Source: Kineococcus sp. NBC_00420 | GTDB taxonomy: Bacteria > Actinomycetota > Actinomycetes > Actinomycetales > Kineococcaceae | Assembly (NCBI RefSeq): GCF_036021035.1 | Contig: NZ_CP107930.1 | Location: 5,108,006 to 5,172,005, forward strand | Length of the DNA stretch: 64,000 nucleotides | Direction: 5' to 3' | Part shown: in pieces, positions 29,708 through 40,453 of the stretch | Layout: each line of letters starts with the position of its first letter | Position numbering within the stretch: position 1 is the first letter of the stretch | Position numbers and translations under genes: made by a program | The notes under the pieces: model-generated | What the model was told of the DNA's origin: nothing | The model's database searches: none | The model's input: only the letters and a program-made list of their open reading frames with translations

Positions 29708-30300
29708 ACGCCGGACGCGAACGCGGTCTGCTGCTGCTCGCCGGGATCGCGGGGGCCGTCGTCGGCCTCGGGGCCGGTGCGCCGACGTGGGTGAGCGGGG
29801 CCGTGGAGACCGCGACCGGTGCGAGCGCCGTGCTCGTCAACGGTCGCGACGCCGCCCCCGTCGCCACCGCGCTGAGCCTGGTCAGCCTCGCCGCCGTGGT
29901 GGCCTCGACGCTGGGGCGCCGGGTGGCGCGGCTCGTGGCCGCGGTGGTCCTCGTCCTCGGCGGGGCCGGGACGGTCGTGGCCAGCCTGGCCGTCACCTCG
30001 GACCCGTCCGCGGCGTTGACCGCACCCGCCCGGGCCGCCAGCGGGACGACCGGGGTCCGTCTCCAGGGCGATCCGTCGGTGCGGCCCTGGCCCGTGGTCT
30101 CCGCCGTGGGTGGGGTGCTGGTGCTCGTCGGCGGGGCGGGTGTGCTGGTGCGGACGCGGCGCTGGAACGCCGCCGCGCCGTCCGTCGGCTCCACCCGCCA
30201 CGAACGCGACGCCACCCGCGCCGCGGTCACCCTGGCCCCCCACGAGGACCCCGCCGCGGCCTGGGACTCCCTGAGCCAGGGCGAGGACCCCACCCGCTGA
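29704..30300 (+). CDS. Trp biosynthesis-associated membrane protein
   Basis: This 198-aa protein has about four membrane segments (around residues 8-28, 58-76, 82-103 and 132-150) with a short periplasmic loop and a polar Thr/Ala/Asp-rich C-terminus. The pattern, and its place between hisI and trpC, match the Trp_oprn_chp family of actinobacteria, whose role is unknown. GTG 29704 overlaps the hisI stop. The gene that normally lies before it, trpE, is not here. Confidence 0.82.
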   Translation: MNAGRERGLLLLAGIAGAVVGLGAGAPTWVSGAVETATGASAVLVNGRDAAPVATALSLVSLAAVVASTLGRRVARLVAAVVLVLGGAGTVVASLAVTSDPSAALTAPARAASGTTGVRLQGDPSVRPWPVVSAVGGVLVLVGGAGVLVRTRRWNAAAPSVGSTRHERDATRAAVTLAPHEDPAAAWDSLSQGEDPTR

Positions 30301-30394
30301 ACCCGCCTGTCCGTCCGACCCACCGCGGCGGGCGCCCGGGCCGGGGGAGTGGGTACGGTGTGCGTAGTACACCCCTCTTCCCCAGGAGCCCACC

Positions 30395-30700
30395 GTGAGC
30401 AGCCAGCAGAGCCCGTCGAACAGCCACGGGGCGAACGACTCGACCACCCGCGGGGCGACCGACGTCGTCGACGAGCACGGTCACGGCCACAGCGTCGCGG
30501 CCTGGGCCGGTGTCGCGGTGTGCCTCGTCGGGTTCCTCATCCTCTGCCTCGCGATCGTCTTCCCCAGCCTGACGTGGGGGATCATCGGCGGTGTCGTCAT
30601 CGTGGCCTCCCTGGCCGTCGCGGGGGGGCTGGCCAAGGCCGGCTACGGCGTCAAGAAGGCCGACGGCACCCCCGTCGGCGTCGGCCGCGCCCAGCACTGA
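30395..30700 (+). CDS. HGxxPAAW-type small membrane protein (101 aa)
   Basis: The 101-aa protein has a polar N-terminus ending in [17 protein letters not shown], then two hydrophobic segments (about residues 38-57 and 62-80) and a short basic tail. The HG-x-S-x-AAW text fits the small actinobacterial membrane family found between the Trp membrane protein and trpC. GTG 30395 has AGGAG at 30384-30388. Possible -10 hexamers are TACGGT (30354-30359) and TAGTAC (30365-30370). Function is unknown. Confidence 0.72.
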   Translation: MSSQQSPSNSHGANDSTTRGATDVVDEHGHGHSVAAWAGVAVCLVGFLILCLAIVFPSLTWGIIGGVVIVASLAVAGGLAKAGYGVKKADGTPVGVGRAQH

Positions 30701-30755
30701 GGACGTGCTGACCGGACGGGGTCAGGACGGTGTCGGGCGTGTCGGTGAGCGGGGA

Positions 30756-30761
30756 TACCCT
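30756..30761 (+). promoter_or_regulatory. Leaderless -10 hexamer of trpC
   Basis: TACCCT is followed after 6 nt by the trpC GTG at 30768. I see no Trp-rich leader peptide and no attenuator in the 67-nt gap, so classical attenuation is not supported. Confidence 0.55.
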
Positions 30762-30767
30762 CGTGCT

Positions 30768-31592
30768 GTGACTGTCCTCGACGACATCCTGGCCGGCGTC
30801 CGCGAGGACCTGGCCGCCCGCAAGGCGCTGACCACCCTCGACGAGCTGAAGGACCGCGCCCACCGTCAGGTCGCGGCCAAGGACGCTCGTGCGCTCCTCA
30901 GGCCGCGTGACGTGGAGCAGCGCGGGGTGAAGGTCATCGCCGAGGTGAAGCGCAAGAGCCCCTCCAAGGGCGCCCTCGCCACCATCCCGGACCCGGCCGC
31001 CCTCGCCGCGCAGTACGAGCTCGGCGGCGCCACCGTCATCTCCGTCCTCACCGAGCAGCGCCGCTTCGGCGGCAGCCTCGACGACCTCCGTGCGGTGCGC
31101 CTCGCCGTGGACGTCCCGGTGCTGCGCAAGGACTTCGTCGTGGATTCGTACCAACTGTGGGAGGCCCGCGCCTGGGGAGCCGACGTCGTGCTCCTCATCG
31201 TGGCCGCCCTCGAACAGGAAGCTCTCGTGTCCCTCATCGAACGCACCCAGTCCCTGGGCATGACCGCGCTGGTGGAGGTGCACACGGCCGAGGAGGTCGC
31301 GCGCGCCCTCGACGCCGACGCGAAGGTCATCGGTGTCAACAACCGCAACCTCAAGACCCTCCAGGTCGACAACGCCACCTTCGCCGACCTCGCTCCGCTC
31401 ATCCCCGACCACGTCGTCAAGATCGCCGAGTCGGGCGTGTCCGGTCCCCGCGACGTCGTCGAGTTCGCCCGTGCGGGCGCGGACGCCGTCCTGGTCGGAG
31501 AGACCCTGGTCAAGGGCGCGGACCCCCGTCGCGCGGTCGCCGACCTCGTCGCCGCCGGCGCGCACCCCTCCATCCAGGCGGTGCGCCCGTGA
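30768..31592 (+). CDS. trpC: Indole-3-glycerol phosphate synthase
   Basis: It closes the indole ring in tryptophan synthesis. The 274-aa single-domain TIM barrel has [13 protein letters not shown] (catalytic Lys), [32 protein letters not shown] and [11 protein letters not shown]. It is not fused to TrpF. GTG 30768 fits the promoter and the family start. The stop overlaps trpB as GTGA. Confidence 0.95.
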   Translation: MTVLDDILAGVREDLAARKALTTLDELKDRAHRQVAAKDARALLRPRDVEQRGVKVIAEVKRKSPSKGALATIPDPAALAAQYELGGATVISVLTEQRRFGGSLDDLRAVRLAVDVPVLRKDFVVDSYQLWEARAWGADVVLLIVAALEQEALVSLIERTQSLGMTALVEVHTAEEVARALDADAKVIGVNNRNLKTLQVDNATFADLAPLIPDHVVKIAESGVSGPRDVVEFARAGADAVLVGETLVKGADPRRAVADLVAAGAHPSIQAVRP

Positions 31593-32902
31593 GCGCCTCC
31601 GCCGAGGTCAACGAGACACCCCTGACCACCTCCGCTCGCAGCTTCAGCCAGGAACGCGGCCCGTACTTCGGGGACTTCGGTGGCCGCTTCGTCCCGGAGG
31701 CGCTGGTCGCAGCGCTCGACGAGATCGAGGCCGCCCACAACGCGGCCATGGCCGACGAGGGCTTCCTCGCCGAGCTCGCCGAACTGCACCGCAGCTACTC
31801 CGGCCGTCCCAGCATCATCACCGAGGTCCCGCGCTTCGCGGCCCACGCCGGTGGGGCGCGGCTCATCCTCAAGCGCGAGGACCTGAACCACACCGGTTCG
31901 CACAAGATCAACAACGTGCTGGGTCAGGCGCTGCTCACCAAGCGGATGGGCAAGAAGCGGATCATCGCGGAGACCGGGGCCGGCCAGCACGGTGTCGCCA
32001 CCGCCACCGCCGCGGCCCTGATGGGTCTCGAGTGCGTCGTCTACATGGGCGAGGAGGACACCAAGCGGCAGGCGTTGAACGTCGCCCGCATGCGTCTCCT
32101 CGGCGCGACCGTCGTGCCCGTCACGGCCGGCAGCCGCACCCTGAAGGACGCCGTCAATGAGGCCTTCCGCGACTGGGTCGCCTCCGTCGACACCACCCAC
32201 TACGCCTTCGGCACGGTCGCGGGCCCGCACCCGTTCCCGGTGCTGGTGCGCGACCTGCAGAGCGTCGTCGGCATCGAGGCGCGCCAGCAGGTGCTCGACC
32301 TCGTCGGCCGGTTGCCCGACGCCGTCGCGGCGTGCGTCGGCGGTGGGTCGAACGCCATCGGGATCTTCCACGGCTTCCTCGACGACCCGGGCGTAGCGCT
32401 GTACGGCTACGAGGCCGGCGGCGACGGGATCGAGACCGGCCGCCACGCCGCGCCGATCTCGGCGGGCGTCTCGGGCGTCTTCCAGGGTGCCCGCCAGTAC
32501 GTCATGCAGGACGAGGACGGCCAGACGATCGAGTCGCACTCCATCTCCGCCGGCCTGGACTACCCGGGCGTCGGACCGGAGCACGCGTGGCTGGCGGCCA
32601 GCGGTCGCGCCACGTACCGCCCGGTCACGGACGCCCAGGCCATGGAGGCGTTCCGCCTGCTCTGCCGCACGGAGGGGATCATCCCCGCGATCGAGAGCTC
32701 GCACGCGCTCGCCGGCGCGCTGGAGCTGGGCAAGGAGCTCGGTCCGGACGCCGTCATCCTCGTCAACCTCTCCGGGCGCGGAGACAAGGACGTCGACACC
32801 GCGGCGCGCTGGTTCGGCCTCGTCAGCGACGCCGACCTCGTCGCCTCCGAAGCCGAGCGGGTCTCCGAAGCCCCCGAGAAGACCGAAGGATCCGGCTGGT
32901 GA
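31589..32902 (+). CDS. trpB: Tryptophan synthase beta subunit
   Basis: It joins indole and serine to make tryptophan, with PLP bound to Lys106 in [14 protein letters not shown]. The 437-aa protein also has [31 protein letters not shown], the PLP-phosphate loop [10 protein letters not shown] and [18 protein letters not shown] 31589 overlaps the trpC stop and the TGA overlaps trpA, so trpCBA are tightly coupled. It is the ordinary TrpB1 type that pairs with TrpA. Confidence 0.96.
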   Translation: MSASAEVNETPLTTSARSFSQERGPYFGDFGGRFVPEALVAALDEIEAAHNAAMADEGFLAELAELHRSYSGRPSIITEVPRFAAHAGGARLILKREDLNHTGSHKINNVLGQALLTKRMGKKRIIAETGAGQHGVATATAAALMGLECVVYMGEEDTKRQALNVARMRLLGATVVPVTAGSRTLKDAVNEAFRDWVASVDTTHYAFGTVAGPHPFPVLVRDLQSVVGIEARQQVLDLVGRLPDAVAACVGGGSNAIGIFHGFLDDPGVALYGYEAGGDGIETGRHAAPISAGVSGVFQGARQYVMQDEDGQTIESHSISAGLDYPGVGPEHAWLAASGRATYRPVTDAQAMEAFRLLCRTEGIIPAIESSHALAGALELGKELGPDAVILVNLSGRGDKDVDTAARWFGLVSDADLVASEAERVSEAPEKTEGSGW

Positions 32903-33723
32903 GCACTCTGGAGAGCCCCGCACGCGTGGGCAAGGCCGCTGCGGCGGTGGACCGGGCGAAGTCCGAGGGGCGCGCCGCGCTCGTCGCGTACCTCCCGGTC
33001 GGCTACCCCGACGTCGACGCCTCGATCGAGGCGGCCAAGGCCGCCGTCGCGGGGGGTGCGGACATCATCGAGCTCGGGTTGCCCTACTCCGACCCGACGA
33101 TGGACGGGCACACCATCCAGCAGGCCGTCGACGTCGCCCTGGCGAACCGGACCCGGCCCGTCGACGTCCTGCGGGCCGTCGAGGGGGTCGCCGCCACCGG
33201 CGCCGCCACCCTCGTCATGACCTACTTCCCGCCGATCGACCGCTACGGCATGGACCGCTGGGCGACCGACCTGGCCAACGCCGGGGGAGCGGGGCTCATC
33301 ACGCCCGACCTCATCCCCGACGAGGCCGCCGCCTGGATCGCCGCCAGCGACGACCACGACCTCGAACGCGTGTTCCTCGTCGCTCCGAGCTCGACCGACG
33401 CCCGGCTGAGCACGACCGCGGCCGCGTGCCGCGGGTTCGTCTACGCGGCGTCGTTGATGGGGGTCACAGGAACGCGTGCCACGGTGGGCGCAGGAGCGTC
33501 GGAACTCGTCCGACGCACCCGCGCGGCCGGTGCCGAACGCGTCTGCGTCGGCCTCGGAGTCTCCACCCCGGCGCAGGCGACCGAGGTCGCGGGCTACGCC
33601 GACGGCGTCATCGTCGGCTCGGCCTTCGTCCAGCGCCTGCTCGACGCGGACTCGCCCCTCGCGGGGGCGCGTGCCGTCGAGGAACTCGCCCGTGCCCTCT
33701 CCGAGGGTGTCCGCGCCGGCTGA
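32899..33723 (+). CDS. trpA: Tryptophan synthase alpha subunit
   Basis: It releases indole from indole-3-glycerol phosphate and channels it to TrpB. The 274-aa barrel has YLPVGYPD, the catalytic Glu in [22 protein letters not shown] and the phosphate-binding [13 protein letters not shown] 32899 overlaps the trpB stop. trpD, trpE and trpF are not in the window. Confidence 0.95.
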   Translation: MSTLESPARVGKAAAAVDRAKSEGRAALVAYLPVGYPDVDASIEAAKAAVAGGADIIELGLPYSDPTMDGHTIQQAVDVALANRTRPVDVLRAVEGVAATGAATLVMTYFPPIDRYGMDRWATDLANAGGAGLITPDLIPDEAAAWIAASDDHDLERVFLVAPSSTDARLSTTAAACRGFVYAASLMGVTGTRATVGAGASELVRRTRAAGAERVCVGLGVSTPAQATEVAGYADGVIVGSAFVQRLLDADSPLAGARAVEELARALSEGVRAG

Positions 33724-33763
33724 ACGCCTTCACCGACGAGAACCCCGACGAGGAGAACCTGCG

Positions 33764-34591
33764 TTGAGCACGAAGAAGCCCGGTGGCCACCCCGCACGAG
33801 CCGGGGAGGCCGAGGACGCGCGCGAAGCCCGGCGCAAGAAGGCCGCGGCCCTGCGCCAGCGCGAGCTGGCCCGCGAACGCAGCCGCCGGGTGGTGCTCAT
33901 CAGCATCGCCGTCGTCGTGGTGCTGGCCCTGGTCGCCGTCGTCGTGGTGGTCATCCAGAGGTCCCGCCCGGAGGACGTCCCCACCGCGGCGCAGGTGAAC
34001 CCGCCGAGCGCCGGGGCCACCGCCGCGGGTTACGTGCTGGCGGGCACGCCTGCCGCCGGGGCGCCCACCGTCGACGTCTGGCTCGACTACCAGTGCCCGT
34101 TCTGCAAGCAGTACGAGACGGCCGCAGGCGACGCCTACGTCGCCCTGGCGACCGGTGGGCAGGCCAAGGTGGTCGTGCACACGCTCACCTTCCTGGACGA
34201 CAAGCTCGGCAACACCGCCTCCCAGCTCGCGGCCGAGGGGGCGGCGGCGGCCGACGCGCAGGGCCGGTTCGCCGAGTACACCAAGGTCGTCTTCGCCAAC
34301 CAGCCCGAGGAGGGGACCGGGTACACCCTGGCCGACCTGCGAGGGTTCGCGAAGGACGCCGGGGTGGCAGACCTCGACGCGTGGCAGAAGGCGGTCGAGG
34401 GCCACGCCTACCGCGACTACGTGAAGTCCGTGCAGGCCTCGATGGACGCCAACAAGGTCAGCGGAACCCCCACCGTGACCGTCACCTCGGCCTCCGGGCA
34501 GAAGACGTCGTTGACGAACGAGCAGCTCCTCGGCGCCGACCCGGTGGGCGCCCTCCAGTCGGCCGTGACCGCCGCGACGGCCGCGCCGTGA
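33764..34591 (+). CDS. Membrane-anchored DsbA-like thiol oxidoreductase
   Basis: This 275-aa protein has a charged N-terminus (Lys/Arg/Glu-rich, about 45 residues), one membrane segment (about residues 47-67) and an extracellular thioredoxin-like DsbA domain with Cys111-Pro-Phe-Cys114 in DYQCPFCKQYE; a cis-Pro loop lies in VSGTPTVTV. TTG 33764 has AGGAGA at 33751-33756, 7 nt before it; there is no better in-frame start. It probably forms or exchanges disulfides in exported proteins. The stop overlaps lgt as GTGA. Confidence 0.87.
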   Translation: MSTKKPGGHPARAGEAEDAREARRKKAAALRQRELARERSRRVVLISIAVVVVLALVAVVVVVIQRSRPEDVPTAAQVNPPSAGATAAGYVLAGTPAAGAPTVDVWLDYQCPFCKQYETAAGDAYVALATGGQAKVVVHTLTFLDDKLGNTASQLAAEGAAAADAQGRFAEYTKVVFANQPEEGTGYTLADLRGFAKDAGVADLDAWQKAVEGHAYRDYVKSVQASMDANKVSGTPTVTVTSASGQKTSLTNEQLLGADPVGALQSAVTAATAAP

Positions 34592-35589
34592 TCCCCGCCG
34601 CCCTGGCCTCCGCCCTCCCCAGCCCGACGGTCGCCGTCTGGCACCTGGGCCCGATCCCGGTGCGCGCGTACGCGTTGTGCATCGTGCTCGGGATCGTCGC
34701 CGGCGTGGTCATCGCCGAGCGGCGCTGGCAGGCCAAGGGCGGTCGCAAGGACTTCGTCCTCGACGCCGCGGTGTGGGCCGTCCCGCTCGGTGTCGTCGGC
34801 GCGAGGCTGTACCACGTCATCACCTCCCCCCAGGCGTACTTCGGTGCGGACGGCAGTCCGGTCCGCGCCCTCTACGTCTGGGAGGGCGGGCTCGGGATCT
34901 GGGGCGCGATCGCCGGCGGAGCCCTCGGGGTCTGGATCGCCTGCCGCCGGGCCGGGTACCGGCTCGCGCCGATGGCGGACGCGATGGCCCCGGGGCTGCT
35001 GGTCGCGCAGGCCCTCGGCCGCTGGGGCAACTGGTTCAACAACGAGCTCTACGGTCGCTCCACCGACGTGCCCTGGGCCCTGACCGTCCACCGCTGGGAC
35101 GAGTCGGCCGGCCGCGCCGTCGTGGGTGCCGACGGCAACCCCGTGGTGCTCGGCACCTTCCACCCGACGTTCCTCTACGAGTCGTTGTGGTGCGCGGCGG
35201 TGGCGGTCGTGATCGTGCTGCTCGACCGGCGCTTCCGGCTGCGCCACGGACAGGCGTTCCTGCTCTACGTGGCGCTGTACTGCCTGGGCCGCAGCTACTT
35301 CGAGGACCTGCGCATCGACGAGGCCAACCAGATCCTGGGCCTGCGGGTCAACCAGTGGGTGGCGGGCATCGTCTTCGCGGTCGCACTCGTCGCGTTCATC
35401 CGTTCACGCAGGGTGCACAGGGACGATCGTGGTCAGCCCGAGGTCCTGGAACGGGTAGCCTCCTCCGAGTCGCCGGCGGTCACCCCGTCCGGTGACGAAG
35501 CGATGCAGACCGGCGGACCGACCGTCACCGCGACTGCCGATCACCCTCCGCTGGACCGTGAAGAACGCCCGGACGCGCGCAATTCGTGA
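34588..35589 (+). CDS. lgt: Prolipoprotein diacylglyceryl transferase
   Basis: It attaches diacylglycerol to the lipobox Cys of prelipoproteins, such as the two binding proteins in this window. The 333-aa membrane protein has about seven membrane segments; HLGPIPVRAYALCIV, GARLYHV and the signature GRWGNWFNNELYG are present. The C-terminal 55 residues are a hydrophilic tail without a known domain, often seen in actinobacterial Lgt. GTG 34588 overlaps the DsbA-like stop. trpCBA-lgt linkage is conserved. Confidence 0.94.
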   Translation: MIPAALASALPSPTVAVWHLGPIPVRAYALCIVLGIVAGVVIAERRWQAKGGRKDFVLDAAVWAVPLGVVGARLYHVITSPQAYFGADGSPVRALYVWEGGLGIWGAIAGGALGVWIACRRAGYRLAPMADAMAPGLLVAQALGRWGNWFNNELYGRSTDVPWALTVHRWDESAGRAVVGADGNPVVLGTFHPTFLYESLWCAAVAVVIVLLDRRFRLRHGQAFLLYVALYCLGRSYFEDLRIDEANQILGLRVNQWVAGIVFAVALVAFIRSRRVHRDDRGQPEVLERVASSESPAVTPSGDEAMQTGGPTVTATADHPPLDREERPDARNS

Positions 35590-35598
35590 TGATCCGGT

Positions 35599-35627
35599 GA
35601 CGCGTTGGTGCGCCTGAGCACCGCGTC
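35599..35627 (+). terminator. Weak bulged hairpin after lgt
   Basis: GACGC (35599-35603) pairs with GCGTC (35623-35627) and GGTGC (35607-35611) with GCACC (35618-35622), around a GTT bulge and a 6-nt loop. It lies 9 nt after lgt. No T-run follows. Confidence 0.4.
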
Positions 35628-35641
35628 TCGCGCGTTACAGT
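35613..35641 (+). promoter_or_regulatory. Possible gltB promoter
   Basis: CTGAGC (35613-35618), a 17-nt spacer and TACAGT (35636-35641) form a weak promoter, with a leader of roughly 180 nt before gltB. I see no riboswitch or gene in the remaining leader (35650-35830). Confidence 0.4.
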
Positions 35642-35830
35642 GAGGTGAACGCGGGCCAGCGCCGCCCCCCGTTCGTGGTGCGCGCCCTCCAGGCGTGAGC
35701 CTCATCTCGAAGAGACCCACCCGGCTCGCCGAGATCGCCACCCGTGTGGCGAACGCTCGAGGAGATCCGTCGAGAGACCCCCTGTCCACTCGAGGTCGAT
35801 CGCGACCTCTCTCCGAGGACGGTGCACTGC

Positions 35831-38800
35831 ATGTCGCATTTCCCCGCGTCGCACCCGATCACCACGTCCGTGACCCAGCCGCTGACCCCGCCGGTCCGCC
35901 CGCTGCCGTTCACGTCGTTCCCGCCCTCGGCCGGTCTCTACGACCGAGCCAACGAGCACGACGCCTGTGGTGTCGCCTTCGTCGCCACCATGCGCGGCGA
36001 ACCCGGTCACGACATCGTCGACCACGCCCTCACCGCCCTGCGCAACCTGGACCACCGGGGTGCGGTCGGCGCCGAGACCAACACGGGTGACGGGGCCGGC
36101 ATCCTCACCCAGGTCCCCGACGAGTTCCTGCGCGCCGTCATGGCCGAGCAGGGCGTCGAGCTGCCGGCCAAGGGGGCCTACGCCGTCGGCAACGCCTTCC
36201 TGCCGGTGGACGAGACCGAACGCGCCGCCGCGGTCGCCCGCATCGAGGAGATCGCCGTGGCCGAGGGCCTCGACGTCCTCGGCTGGCGCGACGTGCCCGT
36301 GACGGCCGACCTCGTGGGCCAGCAGGCGCGCGCCGCGATGCCCTTCTTCGCCCAGCTCTTCGTCGCGACCCGCCGCGAGGGCCTGCAGGCGCAGGAGACC
36401 GGCATCGTCCTGGACCGCCGGGTCTACGCGCTGCGCAAGCTCGCCGAGCGCGAACTCGCCGTCTACTTCCCCTCGCTGTCGTCGCGGACGATGGTCTACA
36501 AGGGCATGCTCACCACCGGGCAGCTCGAGCCGTTCTTCCCCGACCTCTCCGACCGCCGGTTCACCTCCGAGCTCGGCCTGGTCCACTCCCGCTTCTCGAC
36601 GAACACGTTCCCGAGCTGGCCGCTGGCGCACCCGTTCCGGGCCATCGCCCACAACGGCGAGATCAACACCGTCAAGGGCAACCGGAACTGGACCGCCGCC
36701 CGCGAGTCGACGATGTCCACCCCGCTCATCCCGGGTGACGTCCAGCGCCTCGGCCCGGTCTGCGCGACCGAGGGCTCCGACTCCGCCTCCTTCGACGAGG
36801 TCCTGGAGCTGCTGCACCTCAGCGGACGGTCCCTGCCGCACGCGGTGCTGATGATGATCCCGGAGCCCTGGGAGAACAACACCGAGATGGACCCGGCCCG
36901 CCGGGCCTTCTACGAGTTCCACTCGATGTTCTCCGAGCCGTGGGACGGCCCGGCCAACCTCACCTTCACCGACGGCACCGTCATCGGCGGCGTCCTGGAC
37001 CGCAACGGCCTGCGCCCCTCGCGGTACTGGGTCACCGACGACGGTCTCGTCGTGCTGGCCTCCGAGACCGGTGTGCTCGAGCTGGACCCGTCCTCGATCG
37101 TGGCCCGCGGCCGCGTCGCTCCCGGCAAGATGTTCCTCGTCGATACGGCCAAGGGCCGGATCGTCGACGACGAGGAGATCAAGTCCGAGCTCGCCGCCGC
37201 CCAGCCCTACGCCGAGTGGCTCAAGAACGTCGTCCACCTCGGGGACCTGCCCCCGCGCGAGCACATCGTGCACAGCCACGCGTCGGTCACGCGTCGTCAG
37301 CAGACCTTCGGCTACACCGAGGAGGAGCTGCGGCTCATCCTGGCGCCGATGGCCCGTGCGGCGGCCGAGCCGATCGGCTCGATGGGTTCCGACACCCCGC
37401 TCGCGGTGCTCTCGCCGCGTCCCCGGTTGCTCTTCGACTACTTCGCCCAGCTCTTCGCGCAGGTCACCAACCCGCCGCTGGACGCGATCCGCGAGGAGCT
37501 CGTCACCTCGCTCATCACCACCGCCGGGCCGCAGCAGAACCCGCTCTCGGAGTCGGCGGCGCACTGCCACCAGCTGGTGCTGCCGTTCCCCGTGATCGAC
37601 AACGACGAGCTCGCGAAGATGGTCCACATCGACAAGGACCGTCGCAACCCCGGTCGCACCACCCACACCGTCAAGGGCCTGTACCGGGTCGCCGGCGGCG
37701 GGGCGGAACTCGCCCGTCGCATCGAGGAGATCCGCGCGGAGGTCTCGCGCGCCATCGCCGACGGCGCCGTCTTCGTCGTGCTCTCCGACCGCGACTCCAA
37801 CGCCGAGTACGCACCGATCCCGTCGCTGCTGCTCACCTCGGCCGTCCACCACCACCTCGTGCGCCAGAAGCTGCGCACCCAGGTCGGGCTGCTCGTCGAG
37901 GCCGGTGACGTCCGCGAGGTGCACCACGTCGCGCTGCTCATCGGGTACGGCGCGGCCGCGGTCAACCCCTACCTGGCGATGGAGACCGTCGAGGACCTCG
38001 TCCGCCACGGGGTCATCACCAACGTCGACGGTCCCACGGCCGTGAAGAACCTCATCAAGGCGCTCGGCAAGGGCGTCCTGAAGGTCATGTCCAAGATGGG
38101 CATCTCGACCGTCGCCTCCTACCGCGGGGCGCAGGTCTTCGAGGCCCTGGGTCTCTCCCAGACCCTCGTCGACGAGTACTTCACCGCCACGACCTCCCGC
38201 CTCGGCGGCGTCGGCCTCGACGTCCTCGCCGAGGAGGTCTCCCAGCGGCACCGCCTCGCCTACCCCCTCGAGGGCCAGGAGCGCGCGCACCGCCGGCTGG
38301 AGACCGGGGGCGAGTACCAGTGGCGTCGTGAGGGTGAGCCGCACCTGTTCGACCCCGAGACCGTCTTCCAGCTGCAGCACTCCACGCGTCAGCGCAACGA
38401 GGGCCTCTTCCGCAAGTACACCTCCCGGGTGGACGAGCAGTCGGAGCGGCTGATGACGCTGCGCGGTCTGCTGCAGCTGAAGAAGGGGGCCCGCGAGCCC
38501 GTCCCGCTCGACGAGGTCGAACCCGTCAGCGAGATCGTCAAGCGGTTCAACACCGGCGCGATGAGCTACGGCTCGATCAGCCAGGAGGCCCACGAGGTCC
38601 TCGCGGTCGCCATGAACCAGCTCGGCGGACGGTCCAACTCCGGCGAGGGCGGCGAGGACGTCGACCGCCTCTACGACCCGCAGCGGACCTCGCGCGTCAA
38701 GCAGATCGCCTCCGGCCGCTTCGGCGTCACGAGCAACTACCTGACCTCGGCGACCGACCTGCAGATCAAGGTCGCGCAGGGCGCCAAGCCCGGCGAGGGC

Positions 38801-40453
38801 GGTCAGCTGCCCGGGCACAAGGTGTACCCGAACATCGCGAAGACCCGGCACTCCACGCCGGGCGTCGGGCTCATCTCGCCGCCGCCGCACCACGACATCT
38901 ACTCCATCGAGGACATCGCCCAGCTCATCCACGACCTGAAGAACGCGAACCCGGCGGCCCGGGTCCACGTGAAGCTGGTCTCCGAGGTCGGCGTCGGCAC
39001 CGTCGCGACGGGTGTCTCCAAGGCCAAGGCCGACGTCGTGCTCATCTCGGGCGCCGACGGTGGCACGGGCGCCGCGCCGCTGACGAGCCTCAAGCACGCC
39101 GGCGGGCCCTGGGAGCTCGGCCTCGCCGAGACCCAGCAGACCCTCGTCGTCAACGGGCTGCGCGACCGGATCACCGTCCAGGTCGACGGGCAGTTCAAGA
39201 CGGGCCGTGACGTCGTCATCGCCGCGCTGCTGGGCGCCGAGGAGTTCGGCTTCGCGACCGCCCCGCTGGTCGTGTCGGGCTGCATCATGATGCGCGTCTG
39301 CCAGTTGGACACGTGCCCGGTCGGCGTCGCGACGCAGAACCCGGAACTGCGGGCCCGCTTCACCGGCAAGGCCGAGTACATCGTGAACTTCTTCGAGTTC
39401 ATCGCCCTCGAGGTGCGCGAGATGCTCGCCTCGCTCGGTTTCCGCTCGGTCGAGGAGGCCGTCGGCCACGTCGAGGTCCTCGACAGCCGTCGCGCCGTCT
39501 CGCACTGGAAGGCGTCCGGTCTGGACCTGTCGCCGATCCTGCACGCGCCGGTCCCGCCGGCGGGCACGACCCTGTACCGGTCCCAGACCCAGGACCACGG
39601 TCTGGAGAAGGCGCTGGACCACGTGCTCATCGAGCGCGCCTCCGGTGCCCTCGCCGACGGCACCCCGGTCCAGGTCGAGCTGCCCGTGCGCAACGTCAAC
39701 CGGACCGTCGGCACCCTGCTGGGTCACGAGCTGACCCGGAAGTGGGGCGAGGACGGTCTGCCCGAGGGCACGATCGACGTGACCCTCACCGGGTCGGCCG
39801 GTCAGTCCCTCGGGGCGTTCCTGCCCCGGGGCATCACGTTGCGCCTCTTCGGCGACGCCAACGACTACGTCGGCAAGGGCCTCTCCGGCGGGACCGTCGT
39901 CGTGCGCCCCGACCGCGCGTCGGGCTCGCGGGGACGCGACATCGTCGCCGGCAACGTCATCGCCTACGGCGCCACGAGCGGTTCGCTCTTCCTGCGCGGT
40001 GAGGTCGGCGAACGCTTCTGCGTCCGCAACTCCGGGGCGACCGCCGTCGTCGAGGGGGTGGGCGACCACGCGCTGGAGTACATGACCGGCGGGACGGTCG
40101 TCATCCTCGGCCGCGTCGGGCGCAACGTGGCCGCGGGCATGTCGGGCGGGTTCGCCCACGTCCTCGACCTCAAGGAGTCCCGCGTCAACCGCGACATGGT
40201 CGACGTCGTTCCGCTGGACGACGAGGCCGCCGCGACGGTGCACGAGCTGCTCGTGCGCCACCGCGACCACACCGACTCCACCACCGCCGCGAAGCTGCTC
40301 GCCGACTGGGGCACCGCGCGGCACCGTTTCTCGACGATCGTCCCGCGGGACTACCAGCGCGTCCTCGAGGTGCGGGCCAAGGCCGTCAGCGACGGCCTCG
40401 AACCCGACTCCGACGCCGTGCTCACCCGCATCATGGAGGCTTCGCATGGTTGA
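35831..40453 (+). CDS. gltB: Glutamate synthase large subunit
   Basis: This 1540-aa subunit moves the amide of glutamine to 2-oxoglutarate. The N-terminal class II amidotransferase begins at Cys46 in [12 protein letters not shown], after a 45-residue propeptide that must be removed. The central and FMN domains follow, with the 3Fe-4S ligands in [15 protein letters not shown] and the glutamate-synthase barrel [13 protein letters not shown]; the C-terminal GXGXG beta-helix ends the protein. ATG 35831 is my choice; GTG 35822 in frame is closer to GAGGA (35815-35819) and cannot be excluded. It overlaps gltD by 8 bases. Confidence 0.95.
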   Translation: MSHFPASHPITTSVTQPLTPPVRPLPFTSFPPSAGLYDRANEHDACGVAFVATMRGEPGHDIVDHALTALRNLDHRGAVGAETNTGDGAGILTQVPDEFLRAVMAEQGVELPAKGAYAVGNAFLPVDETERAAAVARIEEIAVAEGLDVLGWRDVPVTADLVGQQARAAMPFFAQLFVATRREGLQAQETGIVLDRRVYALRKLAERELAVYFPSLSSRTMVYKGMLTTGQLEPFFPDLSDRRFTSELGLVHSRFSTNTFPSWPLAHPFRAIAHNGEINTVKGNRNWTAARESTMSTPLIPGDVQRLGPVCATEGSDSASFDEVLELLHLSGRSLPHAVLMMIPEPWENNTEMDPARRAFYEFHSMFSEPWDGPANLTFTDGTVIGGVLDRNGLRPSRYWVTDDGLVVLASETGVLELDPSSIVARGRVAPGKMFLVDTAKGRIVDDEEIKSELAAAQPYAEWLKNVVHLGDLPPREHIVHSHASVTRRQQTFGYTEEELRLILAPMARAAAEPIGSMGSDTPLAVLSPRPRLLFDYFAQLFAQVTNPPLDAIREELVTSLITTAGPQQNPLSESAAHCHQLVLPFPVIDNDELAKMVHIDKDRRNPGRTTHTVKGLYRVAGGGAELARRIEEIRAEVSRAIADGAVFVVLSDRDSNAEYAPIPSLLLTSAVHHHLVRQKLRTQVGLLVEAGDVREVHHVALLIGYGAAAVNPYLAMETVEDLVRHGVITNVDGPTAVKNLIKALGKGVLKVMSKMGISTVASYRGAQVFEALGLSQTLVDEYFTATTSRLGGVGLDVLAEEVSQRHRLAYPLEGQERAHRRLETGGEYQWRREGEPHLFDPETVFQLQHSTRQRNEGLFRKYTSRVDEQSERLMTLRGLLQLKKGAREPVPLDEVEPVSEIVKRFNTGAMSYGSISQEAHEVLAVAMNQLGGRSNSGEGGEDVDRLYDPQRTSRVKQIASGRFGVTSNYLTSATDLQIKVAQGAKPGEGGQLPGHKVYPNIAKTRHSTPGVGLISPPPHHDIYSIEDIAQLIHDLKNANPAARVHVKLVSEVGVGTVATGVSKAKADVVLISGADGGTGAAPLTSLKHAGGPWELGLAETQQTLVVNGLRDRITVQVDGQFKTGRDVVIAALLGAEEFGFATAPLVVSGCIMMRVCQLDTCPVGVATQNPELRARFTGKAEYIVNFFEFIALEVREMLASLGFRSVEEAVGHVEVLDSRRAVSHWKASGLDLSPILHAPVPPAGTTLYRSQTQDHGLEKALDHVLIERASGALADGTPVQVELPVRNVNRTVGTLLGHELTRKWGEDGLPEGTIDVTLTGSAGQSLGAFLPRGITLRLFGDANDYVGKGLSGGTVVVRPDRASGSRGRDIVAGNVIAYGATSGSLFLRGEVGERFCVRNSGATAVVEGVGDHALEYMTGGTVVILGRVGRNVAAGMSGGFAHVLDLKESRVNRDMVDVVPLDDEAAATVHELLVRHRDHTDSTTAAKLLADWGTARHRFSTIVPRDYQRVLEVRAKAVSDGLEPDSDAVLTRIMEASHG

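Noticed and set aside
30301-30767. A trp attenuator or Trp-rich leader peptide
   Set aside because: No short frame with clustered Trp codons and no alternating hairpins are present; the small membrane-protein gene fills most of this region and trpC has a leaderless-type promoter.
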